A stretch of 56,530 nucleotides of DNA from Azohydromonas lata NBRC 102462 (GTDB lineage Bacteria; Pseudomonadota; Gammaproteobacteria; Burkholderiales; Burkholderiaceae_C): contig NZ_BCTC01000037.1 of the NCBI RefSeq assembly GCF_001571085.1, positions 1-56,530 on the forward strand, written 5' to 3'. This document shows, piece after piece, positions 1-9,100 of the stretch. Made by a program: the position numbers and the translations under genes. Within the stretch, counting starts at the first letter, position 1. Every line of letters starts with the position of its first letter. The notes under the pieces are model-generated. The model searched no databases. It had not been told where the DNA came from and saw only the letters and a program-made list of their open reading frames with translations.

Positions 1-2558
1 GCCGGGCCGGGTAGCGCCGAGGCGGCCGCACCCGCCGCACCCGCCGCCCCGGCGGCGGCCGGCGCACCGTTGCCGCCGCCCGCGCCGCTGCGCAGGGCCT
101 GCAGCTTGGCCGCGGCATCGGCCTTCTGGCGGGCCAGGAAAGGGCCCAGGTGCTTGTCCAGCGGGGCGGACCACCCCTTGCCGGCGTCGCGCACGGCGTC
201 GTCCAGCGTGGTGAAGGACGCCTCCAGTCCCTCGACGGCCTGGCCCATGCGCTGGCCCGATTGCTGGCCCAGCGCCTGCAGCGTGGCGGCCAGCGTTTCA
301 CCTGCCGCCTCGCCGGCCTGGGCCTGGGTGGCGCCGTGCTGGGCCAGCGAGGCCGGCAGCCGCTGGGCCGAGTCTCCCAAGCGCCCCTCCAGCGCCTGCG
401 CGCTTTGCCGCAGCGAGGCCAGCGGCGGCTGCGCCCCGCGCTCGGCTACCGGCCGCAGCGCCTGCGCGCCGTTGGGTGCGGCCTTGCGCACGGCCTGCTC
501 GTAGCCCTGGGCCGCGCGCCAGAAGGTGGGCAAGGCCGCGCGCGACGAGGCGCCCACGCCGCCCAGGGCCGCCTGCGCCTCGCCGCGCACGGCGCGCATG
601 AAGCCGCGTTTCTGGCCGGCCAGGCGCGCGCGCGCGGCGCGCTGCTGCGTGGCGACCTGCGCCAGCGCGGCCTGGCGCTGCCCGGCCAGGGCCGATAAGC
701 CGTCCTCCTGTTGCTGGCGCAGCTTGCGCCGCGCCTGGGCGAGCGAGCGCGCCATGGCCGCGCGCGCCTCGCGCGCCATGCGGGCGATTTCTCCCTTGAG
801 CGCGGCGCGGTAGGTGCAGGACAGCGAACAGGCCGTCTCGTCGCGCGAGCCGGTCCAGGCGGTCTTCTTCTCCTTGAGGCGGTCGTCCAGCCGCTTCTTC
901 TCCGGCTGCACCCAGCGCGGCACGCGCGCCTGCACGGACTCGTTCTTGGCCGAGGCCAGCGCGTCGCCCTGGCCCAGCGGGAACTCGGCGCCGGGGTTGG
1001 CGCTCAGGCCGTCCAGCGCCTCCACGGCCGCCTTGAAGGCTTTGTCCGCCTTGGCGATGGCCTCGTCGTAGGCCTGGGTGTGGCCCAGCACCAGGCCGGC
1101 CACGGCCGCGTCCACCTGCTGGCCGTTGCGGCGCTCGCCGGCGCTGATGGCGCCTTCGGCCTGCCCCGACGCGGTGGTGATGGAGCGCGCCGCCCGCGCG
1201 GCGGCCCGCTCCAGGCGCTGCTGGGCCAGGTCGGCCGCGGCGTTGACGGCCTGCCGTGCCGCCTCGGCCTCGGCGTCGGCGTGGGTGAGGTCGTCCTCGT
1301 GCCGGCGCTGCAGCGTGCGCCCGGCCAGGTCGTAGGCGGCGAGTAAATCGTCGCCGGTGCGGGCGGCGCGGCGCGTGAAACCGTCCTGCAGCTGGCGCGC
1401 GGCGCGGGCCAGCCCCTGGTAGGACTGGCGCGCCATGTCCTGCGCCTGGCGCTCGGCCTTGTGCGCGTCGGCCGTGGCATCGGGTGTGGCGGCCTGGCCT
1501 GGCGCCGCGGGCTGTGCCGGCCCCGGCGGGCTGCCGGGTGCGGCCCTGGGGGTGGCCGGCGCAGCCGCCGCGCCGGGGGCCGGCCTGGCGGCGGTGGCGG
1601 ACGGCAGCGCATCGGCGGGCAGCGCGTCGGCCACGGGCCAGGACGGCGCGATGTCCGGCGCGCGCAGCGGCTGCCAGCCCAGGTCCGTGTCGTCGGCCGC
1701 GGGTTCTTCCAGCGTTTCGACGAGCGCCACGGCGGCGCCTTCGCCTTTGTTCTCGCCGCCTGCGCCCCGTTGCGCAGCGCCCTGATGGCCGGCCGCGCCC
1801 GCGCCGCCCTTCCTGTCCTTCGCGTCCTTGGCGCCGTTCTGGTCCTTGTGCGCGTCCTGCTGGCCGGCCGTGCCCGCGCTGCCGCCTGGGCCGTGCGGCG
1901 CTTGGGCGGCCAGGGCGCGCTGGGCGGCACCTTGCCGCCGGTCGGCCGCGGCCTGCGCGTCGCGGGCGCCGGCCTCGCCCCGCGCCAAAAGCGCGCCTGC
2001 GGCGCGCGGTGGCTGCACGGGCTCCTTGCCGCGCGGCGCCTGGGCGAAGGCCGCTGGCATGGGCAGCTTGGGCGCGGGCGGCCGGGTGGCGACGGCGGCG
2101 CGCTGCGCGGGGTCCGTCCGGCGCGGGCGGGAGGGCACCGGCTCCACGGCGGGCGCCGGCCGGTCCGACCGCGGTGCGGGTTGACCAGACGCGGCCGGCG
2201 TGTTCGCGGCCTGGGCGGCCCGCGCATCGCCTGCGCCCAAGCCGTCGCGCGCGGTGGCGGCCTCGTCGCCGATGGCGGGTGCGTCCGCATCCAGGCGGCG
2301 CAAATAGCGCGGCCAGCCGGGTTGCGCCCGGTCCGGCCCGCCTGCCAGCGGAGCAGGCAACGCATCGTCCGGCAGATAGCCGTCCAGCGCCGCGGCCTCG
2401 TCCTGCCAGGTGCCGTCCAGTGCCGGAACGTCGGCCTGGGTTTCATCCTCGCGCGAGCGGCTGCCCGCGTGGCGGCCACGGGCGCCATCGCCCTGCCCGT
2501 CCTGCGCACGCCGCCCCCGCCGTCGCGGGCGCGCCACCGGTGCGGCGGTGCTGCCCAT
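1..2558 (-). CDS. Large Ala/Pro-rich, coiled-coil eCIS-linked protein (C-terminus beyond window)
   Basis: The frame opens with ATG at 2558, four bases after the AAA+ ATPase stop, and stays open to position 1, giving about 852 codons with no stop. Residues 1 to about 365 are low-complexity (Ala, Pro, Gly, Arg, Asp) and probably disordered. Residues about 370-830 are Ala/Gln/Arg-rich with long charged stretches typical of coiled coil. One segment has two close cysteines (ACSLSC), around residues 574-579. The visible part ends in an Ala/Gly linker, so a further domain may follow. No family is recognised. Being last after the ATPase suits an eCIS cargo or effector with a long N-terminal packaging region; a tape-measure protein is the alternative because of length and helicity. 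Function is not assigned; that a gene is here is well supported by the tight spacing. Confidence 0.75.
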   Translation of the reverse strand, partial: MGSTAAPVARPRRRGRRAQDGQGDGARGRHAGSRSREDETQADVPALDGTWQDEAAALDGYLPDDALPAPLAGGPDRAQPGWPRYLRRLDADAPAIGDEAATARDGLGAGDARAAQAANTPAASGQPAPRSDRPAPAVEPVPSRPRRTDPAQRAAVATRPPAPKLPMPAAFAQAPRGKEPVQPPRAAGALLARGEAGARDAQAAADRRQGAAQRALAAQAPHGPGGSAGTAGQQDAHKDQNGAKDAKDRKGGAGAAGHQGAAQRGAGGENKGEGAAVALVETLEEPAADDTDLGWQPLRAPDIAPSWPVADALPADALPSATAARPAPGAAAAPATPRAAPGSPPGPAQPAAPGQAATPDATADAHKAERQAQDMARQSYQGLARAARQLQDGFTRRAARTGDDLLAAYDLAGRTLQRRHEDDLTHADAEAEAARQAVNAAADLAQQRLERAAARAARSITTASGQAEGAISAGERRNGQQVDAAVAGLVLGHTQAYDEAIAKADKAFKAAVEALDGLSANPGAEFPLGQGDALASAKNESVQARVPRWVQPEKKRLDDRLKEKKTAWTGSRDETACSLSCTYRAALKGEIARMAREARAAMARSLAQARRKLRQQQEDGLSALAGQRQAALAQVATQQRAARARLAGQKRGFMRAVRGEAQAALGGVGASSRAALPTFWRAAQGYEQAVRKAAPNGAQALRPVAERGAQPPLASLRQSAQALEGRLGDSAQRLPASLAQHGATQAQAGEAAGETLAATLQALGQQSGQRMGQAVEGLEASFTTLDDAVRDAGKGWSAPLDKHLGPFLARQKADAAAKLQALRSGAGGGNGAPAAAGAAGAAGAAASALPGP

Positions 2559-2562
2559 GCGT

Positions 2563-4554
2563 CTAGGACTCCGAGGCCAGGGCCGTGGGCAGCGGCTTGC
2601 CCAGCTTGCGGTACTCCGCCGCCAGGGCAGGCAGCAGCGCGGGCCAGGCGATGGGCGCGTCGGCCGACAGCGCCCGCGCCGCCAGCACCACGTTGCGGAT
2701 GTGCCCGCCGGCGAGGTCGCAGCCCGCGGCCAGCCGGTTGAGCGCCGCGATGTCCAGCGCATGCGCCGAGCCCAGGTGGGCCAGCCACAGCGCGCGGCGC
2801 TCGGCCGGCGTGGGCGGCGTGAATTCCACGATGGCGTCGAAGCGGCGGGTGAAGGCCGAGTCGAAGCGCGCGCGGCTGTTGCTGGTGAGCAGCGCGATGC
2901 CGTCGAACGCCTCCACGCGCTGCAGCAGGTAGTTCGTCTGCTGGTTGGCGTAGCGGTCGTGGGCGTCGCGCGTCTCGGTGCGCTTGCCGAACAGGGCGTC
3001 GGCCTCGTCGAACAGCAGCACCACCTCGGCGTGCTCGGCGCGGGCGAACAGCTCGGCCAGGTGCTTTTCCGTCTCGCCAATGTACTTGCTGCTGACGTTG
3101 GCCATGTCCACGCGGTACAGCGGCAAGCCCAGCCGCGTGGCCAGCCAGCCCGCGGCCAGCGTCTTGCCGGTGCCGGAGGGGCCCACCAGCAGCGCGCGCA
3201 CGCCCGGGCGGTAGCGGGTGCGGGCGGCGGCGCCCAGGTCGTCGGCCAGGCCGTCGCGGGCGCGGCAGCGCTGCAGCAGCGCGTTCAGCTCGGTGCGCAG
3301 CGGCGGGGGCAGGATCAGGGCCTCGTCCGGGATGTCCTGCGGCAGCGCCTCGGCCAGCGCGCCCAACAGCCCGCCACCGGCCCCGCGCGCGGCGCGGGCG
3401 ACCTTGTCCAGCAGCGCCTGCGTGTGCGGCGGCTGCGCCGGGGTGCGGTCGGCCGTCGCGGCGCGCGCCAGTTGCGCGATGCGCGCGCCGGCGTGGCGGT
3501 GGGTGCGGCCCAACGCGCGCGCTGCAGCCTCGTCGCCCAAGTGCGCGGCCCACAGCGCGCTGCGCTCGTCGGCGCCGGGAATGGGCAGCAGCCAGGCGTC
3601 CACGGCCTCGCCGTCGCGCGTCCAGCCGCCTTCCGGGCCGCAGGCCACCAGCACAGGGCCGCTCCAGCCCGGCAGCGCCGGCAGCGGGCGGCGCTCGCCC
3701 GGGGCCAGCTCGGCGCAGAGCACGGGCAGCGCGTCGTGCAGCAGCAGCCACGGGCCCAGGCCGGCGGGGGCCTCGCCCTCGATGAAGGCCACGCGGCGCC
3801 CCTGCGCCGCCGCCAGCGCCGCGCAGGCGGCGCGTGCTTCCACGGGGTGCCCGCTGCGCACCACCAGGGCCGCGCGCGGGGCCAGGGCGGCGCCGCGCCG
3901 CTGGGCTTCAGCCAACAGCGACGCGGCCAGGAGGGGCGGCGCGCCGCGGACGGAGGTGGCATCGGAGCCGGTTGTTCCAGCAACCAGCAGGGGATTTGTT
4001 GCTTCCAAGCCGGTGCTTTCCAGCCGCACACCCGGCCAGCGCCCCTGCCCGCCCGCCAGCGCCGCCACCAGGGCCTGCGGCAGGCGCAGCACGGCGTCAG
4101 GCAGGCAGCGCCCGCTGCCGTGCAGCGTGAGCAGCCCGCTGGCGAGCGCTTGTCCATCCAGCAGCTCGGCCAGTGCGGCGGCGGGCAGGCCGCGCTGGGC
4201 CTGCAGGCTGGCCACCAGGCCCAGCGTGGGATGGCTGTCCGACAGGGGGGCTTGCAGCCAGGCGATGGCGCGCGCGGCCAGCAGCTCGGTGTCGGCCGCC
4301 AGGGCCAGGGCCACGGCGGCCAGCTCGGTGGGGTTGAGCGCGAGCGCCTGCGCCAGGCGGTGCAGCCGCGCGTCCTCGCCCGGGGCCTGCGCCTGCCAGG
4401 CCTGCAGCGCCTGCGCCAGCGGCGCCGCAGGCAGCGTGGCCAGCCACTGGGCCTGCGGCGCGGCGTCCTGCGCCGCGTCGCCGGGGGCCAGCAGCGCCAG
4501 CAGCCGCTGCGCCAGCGGCAGGGGCTCGGCGGCCGGGAGGTCGAAGGGGTTCAT
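2563..4554 (-). CDS. AAA+ ATPase of the contractile injection system (Pvc15/Afp15-like)
   Basis: This 663-aa protein has a long N-terminal region (about 1-440) and a C-terminal AAA+ module. Walker A is GPSGTGKT (458-465), Walker B is VVLLFDEAD (511-519), the sensor-1 Asn lies in LLTSNS (near 559), and Arg residues in FDSAFTRRFD (564-573) suit an Arg finger. An N-terminal extension plus one C-terminal AAA+ domain is the layout of eCIS ATPases such as Afp15/Pvc15, which are needed for particle assembly. The position near the end of the operon also matches those clusters. A second, non-canonical nucleotide-binding-like region may sit in residues 200-400, but no Walker motif is seen there. The call is firm at family level; the exact step in assembly is inferred from homologues. 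Confidence 0.92.
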   Translation of the reverse strand: MNPFDLPAAEPLPLAQRLLALLAPGDAAQDAAPQAQWLATLPAAPLAQALQAWQAQAPGEDARLHRLAQALALNPTELAAVALALAADTELLAARAIAWLQAPLSDSHPTLGLVASLQAQRGLPAAALAELLDGQALASGLLTLHGSGRCLPDAVLRLPQALVAALAGGQGRWPGVRLESTGLEATNPLLVAGTTGSDATSVRGAPPLLAASLLAEAQRRGAALAPRAALVVRSGHPVEARAACAALAAAQGRRVAFIEGEAPAGLGPWLLLHDALPVLCAELAPGERRPLPALPGWSGPVLVACGPEGGWTRDGEAVDAWLLPIPGADERSALWAAHLGDEAAARALGRTHRHAGARIAQLARAATADRTPAQPPHTQALLDKVARAARGAGGGLLGALAEALPQDIPDEALILPPPLRTELNALLQRCRARDGLADDLGAAARTRYRPGVRALLVGPSGTGKTLAAGWLATRLGLPLYRVDMANVSSKYIGETEKHLAELFARAEHAEVVLLFDEADALFGKRTETRDAHDRYANQQTNYLLQRVEAFDGIALLTSNSRARFDSAFTRRFDAIVEFTPPTPAERRALWLAHLGSAHALDIAALNRLAAGCDLAGGHIRNVVLAARALSADAPIAWPALLPALAAEYRKLGKPLPTALASES

Positions 4555-4599
4555 GAAGGCGTTGCGCTCGGGGTTGGCCAGGGCAAAGGGTGCTGCCGC

Positions 4600-6162
4600 T
4601 CAGGATCGGGCCAGCCAGGGCAGCCGCTCGAAGTGGAAGCCGACCACGCGGCCCAGCCAGGGCACCCAGCCGGGGTCCAGGTCCAGGCCGGCGCGGCGCA
4701 CGCGCAGGTCCGTGGCGTCCAGGTCGAACACCAGATCGGCGTGCGTGGCGGTGAGCTGCAGCCAGCCCGGCCGCAGGACGAGCGCGTGCAAGCCCAGGCC
4801 GGCGCGGCGGCGCAGCCAGCGGCGCGCCAGAGCGATCCAAGCCTCGGCGGCCGGCTGCCCGCCCGTGCGGGCCGTGGTGCCGTACCACGGGGCCGGGCGC
4901 CCGGCTTGGGCTGGGCACAGCCGCGCCTCGGCGGCGGCCAGGGTATGGGGGTGAACAGCGGGCAGCGGCCCGGTGCCCGCTGGGGCCTGCGCCAGCGCCC
5001 AGGCCGGGTCGTCCGGGGCCAGACCCAGCCGCGTGAGCAGCGCCGCCCACAGCGCCGCGGCGCAGCGCCGCGCCGTGGCGGCGGGCAGCGACGCAAGCCA
5101 GCCGCCGTAGCCCAGCCGCTCCAGCACCGCCACCAGGAACAGCGCCCCTCCCGCCGCCGTGGCCCGGCCCTCGGCCCAGGGCCAGGCATCGCCCAGCAGC
5201 AGCACTTGGGCAGGCAGCGCCTGGGACGGCCGGGCCGCGGGCGCCGCCGCATCGGCGGCTCGCCGCGGCGGTGCCGTTTCGGTGCCGGCGGCCGTTTCGG
5301 CCGTGCCTTTGGCGGGTTCGCTTTCAGCTCCTGGCGTTGGAGAGACGGACTGGGCCGACACCCTGCGGGCACCGCTGGACGGCGTTGCCCCGGGTGCCCG
5401 CGGGGCCGCGGCGGCGTCCGGCGCGCCGGCCAGGCCGGGCACTTCGACAAGCCGCGCCGCCCTCTCCTCCCCGGCCAGGCGCAAGGCCCGCGCGACCAGC
5501 GCCCGCGGCTCGGCGTAGGGTGGCGCGCTGGCGTCGATGCCTGGATGGTTGTCCGCGGCTGCGGCCGCGGGCGCGTGCAGGGACGCCGGCCCCGGCGCGC
5601 CGCCCAACGCCCGCCACAGCGGCGCCACATCCGCGCGTGGCACGGCAGCGATCAGGGCTTTTGTGAAACCTTCGCGTGCCATGGCGGCGACCCAGGCCGG
5701 CAGGGCGGCCTGGGCTTCCGGCAGCGCCGCCACGGCGTGCATCACCGCCCCCAGCGCCGTGGGCGTGTCCGGTGCCTGCGCCAGCGCCGGCAGCAGCCGC
5801 GGCCAGAACCACGCCGCGGGCGCGGGCCCGCGCGCCAGGCGCAGGCCCAGCACCAGGTGGGCGTGCAGCGCGTCGCGAAACCACACGGCGTCGGCCGTGG
5901 CGGCCTGCGGCGCGTCGCCGGGCAGCCAGCGCAGGCGAGACTGCGCCATCGCGGTCTCCAGTCGCAGCGCCCAGGCCTGTGCGCTGGCGTCGGCGCGCAC
6001 GGGGCCCAGGCTCAGGCGGCGGACGAACAGCAGACGCCGGCCCACGTCCGGCAGGCTGGCGCAGCGCAGCGCGTCTTCCAGGCGCAGCGCGGCGCGGCGC
6101 GCGTCCTCGTGGCTGGCGGCCTGCAGGTGCAGGCGGCGCACGGTGCGGTCCACGGCGGCCAT
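4600..6162 (-). CDS. Conserved eCIS accessory protein, position of Pvc14
   Basis: This 520-aa protein starts at ATG 6162, 19 nt after the preceding gene, with GGAG upstream. It has an Ala/Leu/Arg/Trp-rich N-terminal part (1-205), a low-complexity Pro/Ala/Ser/Thr linker (about 210-300) and a compact C-terminal part (about 300-520). The last 45 residues carry a run of hydrophobic and aromatic positions with RRAGLDLDPGW and PWLGRVVGFHFE. I recall closely similar C-termini in proteins next to eCIS ATPases, but no database was searched. The site between baseplate genes and the ATPase is where Pvc14 (tape measure) lies in PVC clusters. At 520 aa with a Trp-rich, apparently globular C-terminus it looks unlike a long helical tape measure, so the role stays open. 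Confidence 0.8.
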   Translation of the reverse strand: MAAVDRTVRRLHLQAASHEDARRAALRLEDALRCASLPDVGRRLLFVRRLSLGPVRADASAQAWALRLETAMAQSRLRWLPGDAPQAATADAVWFRDALHAHLVLGLRLARGPAPAAWFWPRLLPALAQAPDTPTALGAVMHAVAALPEAQAALPAWVAAMAREGFTKALIAAVPRADVAPLWRALGGAPGPASLHAPAAAAADNHPGIDASAPPYAEPRALVARALRLAGEERAARLVEVPGLAGAPDAAAAPRAPGATPSSGARRVSAQSVSPTPGAESEPAKGTAETAAGTETAPPRRAADAAAPAARPSQALPAQVLLLGDAWPWAEGRATAAGGALFLVAVLERLGYGGWLASLPAATARRCAAALWAALLTRLGLAPDDPAWALAQAPAGTGPLPAVHPHTLAAAEARLCPAQAGRPAPWYGTTARTGGQPAAEAWIALARRWLRRRAGLGLHALVLRPGWLQLTATHADLVFDLDATDLRVRRAGLDLDPGWVPWLGRVVGFHFERLPWLARS

Positions 6163-6181
6163 GGCGCACGCGGCTCCGGCC

Positions 6182-9100
6182 TCAGAACAGCGACAGCGGC
6201 ACGCGCTTGAACGCGCCGCCGCTGCGCGCAGGCGAGGTGCTCACCACCGGGGCATCGTCGAAGTGCACCCGCACGTCCATGCCCAGCGACTCCTGCCCGG
6301 CCGCCACGTGCAGCACCCGCGCCGAGACCTCGGCCGCGCCGATGTCCTCCACCACCGCGCGCGCCACCACCGCGTTGTTGCGGTAGACCAGGGCCTGCAT
6401 GCCCACGCGCAGCCGCGCCGGCTCCAGCGCCGCCAGCGGGAGGCTCACCCCCGGCCGCACGGCGCCCACCGGCCGCGCCAGCCGCCCCGCCACGATGCGC
6501 CCAACCGGCGCGTGGCTGGCCAGCAGCAGGCACATGCGCACCACGTCGTTCACCAGCGCCTCGGCCTGCGCCTGGCGCGGGTCCACGCGGGCGAACAGCC
6601 AGTCGGCATAGGCCTGCATCCGGCGCCGGTCCAGGGAGTCGATCTCGCTGAAGCGCGGCAGGTTGGAGAGGTCGCGCAGCGAGGGCGTCTCGTCGAACTG
6701 CGACATCTGCTCGGCCCAATCCAGCCGGATGGACGGCAGCACCGCGCTGAGCTCGGCGTGCAAGCAGGTGCACACGCCGGCCATGCGGTCGAACAGCTCG
6801 GCCGCCAGGCGCGACACCTCGCCGCGCCCATGCTCGCCCTCGGCCAGGTCGCCCAGCGACACGACCTCCTGCACCTGCACGCGCAAGCCTTGCCAGGTGG
6901 CCGTGGCCAGCAGCGGCCACTGCAGCCGGTTCAGGCGCTCGGCGCGCGCGGCCAGCAGCGGCGCCTGGCGCGTGAGCAGTTGCGCCAGGGCCGTGCCGAT
7001 GCGGCTGCCGCTCAAGGTTGAGGGGGCAACGATGCCGCGCTGCGCCAGCAGGGTGCTGCGCGATTGCGCGCCGCGCAGCGTGCGCAGCAGCAGCTCGCCG
7101 CGGTCCAGCCGCTCCACCAGGGCCGGCACGTCCACGAACCAGGCGGCCGGCGCCTCGCGGACGACCTTGAGCATTTCCGCCAGCTCGTCCGGCACGTCCG
7201 GGTGCGAGCGCAGGCAGGCCGGCACGGGTGCCTCGGCCAGCGCCGGGTCCACCGCGCGCCAGGGCGCCTGCAGCGCCTGCGCGGCCTCGCGCGGGCGCAT
7301 GTAGGCCACGAAGCGCACTTCCTCGGCCAGCACGCGGGCGCGCCGCTCGTTGATCGCGGCCAGCCGCGCCTCCTCTTCCGCGATGAGCGCGCGCGTCACG
7401 CCCACGTCGTGCCGCGCCTCGGCCAGCCGCTCCTCCACGGCCTGCAGCCGCTGCGCGGCGTCGCTCCAGTGGCCTTGCAGCGTCTGCAGCACGGCTTCGC
7501 AGCGGCCCAGCGCGTCGCGGTAGACGGTGAGCCGGCCTTCGAGCTGGCGCAGCAGCGCCACCGTGTTGTCCGACAGCGCCACGGTCTGCGAGAACAGCAG
7601 CGCCTCGTCCTCCGCGCCGGTGGTGACGGGCGGCAGCAGCAGCAGCGTCAGCAGCTCCGGCTGGGCCAGGAAATCGGTGAGCGCCCGCTGCGTGGGCTGG
7701 TTGGAGCCGCGCAGGAAGGGGTCGTCCTTGAGGCCGTAGACGACGAAACCGTCGAACACCGAGGGCAGCTCGCCGCTGTCCTGCGCCGACAGCGTCTTCA
7801 CCAGCTCCACCAGCGAGGCCACGGTGCGCTGGCGGTTGGCCAGCGCGTAGTCGCGCGCCTCGGTGGACGGCGGGCTCTTGAGCCGGTCGGCGATGGCCGT
7901 GGTGCGCACCGTCGACAGGCCCACCACCGGGTTGGCGTAGACGATGGCCTCCGGCGCGCTGGGCTTGCGCAGCAGCAGGCTGCGCGGCTGCGACTGCGCC
8001 AACCGCACGGCCGTGGTCACGCTGTTGGCCGGCAGTGCGAGCAGCGAGGATTTCACGGCCGCCGCCGCCATGGCCGCCGCGCCCGGCGTGGGCGTAGGCG
8101 CGGGGGCCGCCGCGGCCATGGCCATCAGGCCCTCGGCCGTGCCGGCCAGCACCGAGGGCTGCGCGGCGCGGCGCAGGTTGAGCGTGTCCAGGTACTGCCT
8201 GATCTGCGACTGCACCACCACGGCGCTGTCGCTCTTGGCGATGGCCGCGATGGCCGGCGACACGCTCAGCCGCGAGGCGTCGCTGGTGCTGAGCATGAGC
8301 TGGCGCAGGCGGTGAATGTCCACCTGCATGTGCGCGAAGCCGAAGTCGGTGATGTCGTCCACGCGGTCTATGCGCGTGCGCAGGAAGTCGGCAAAGCCCG
8401 CCACGCCGCGCAGCAGCAGTTGCGACTGCTCGTGGCCGGACAGGCGCAGCAGCGCCGGGTCCTGCATGAGCTGCGCGTAGGCCGGCACCACGCCCGTGCG
8501 CGCCGTGGTCGTGGGCGTGAGCACGCCCAGGCCGCCGCGCAGCGCGATGCCGCTGCCCAGCAGCACCTGGTGCGTGGTGCGTATGCCGCCGCCGTGCGGG
8601 TGGCGCGGCCACACGGGCTCGGCCTGCAGCGACCACGCCGGGTGGGTGCTCGTGGGCGGCTGCGGGCGGCCGAAGGTGATGTCGCTCACCGCCAGCTCGC
8701 CGCCGCAGGCGAAGAGGTTGATCTCGTACAGGCCCACGCCGTCGCGGTCCGGCGGCAGCGGGATTTCCAGCCACACCCAGCGCGAGGACGGCGGCAGCGC
8801 CCCCGCGCGCGTGGCCTCGTGGAGGAGCTGCGCCTGCGCCGGCAGCAGCCTGGCCAGCTCGTCCAGGCGGTTCTCGCCCCAGAAGGCGGCGCGCTCCCAG
8901 TAGGCCATCTCGTCGCCGTACTGGCTCAGCCGCAGCGTGGCCACCAGCGAGTGCGGCGGGTTGACCTCGTCCAGGTACACGGCCATCAGCAGCTTGGGCG
9001 CGATGCCCTCGGTGAAGTCCGACGGTTTCAGCAGCAGCGCGCCGGGGTCGCCGTCCTCGATGTCCACGCCATGCCCGCGCCAGGCGCTGCCCGGCGCGTA

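Noticed and set aside
1004-3751. A 915-codon minus-strand frame.
   Set aside because: It is out of frame with the ATPase and with the large left-edge gene, whose frame has tight spacing and coiled-coil composition.
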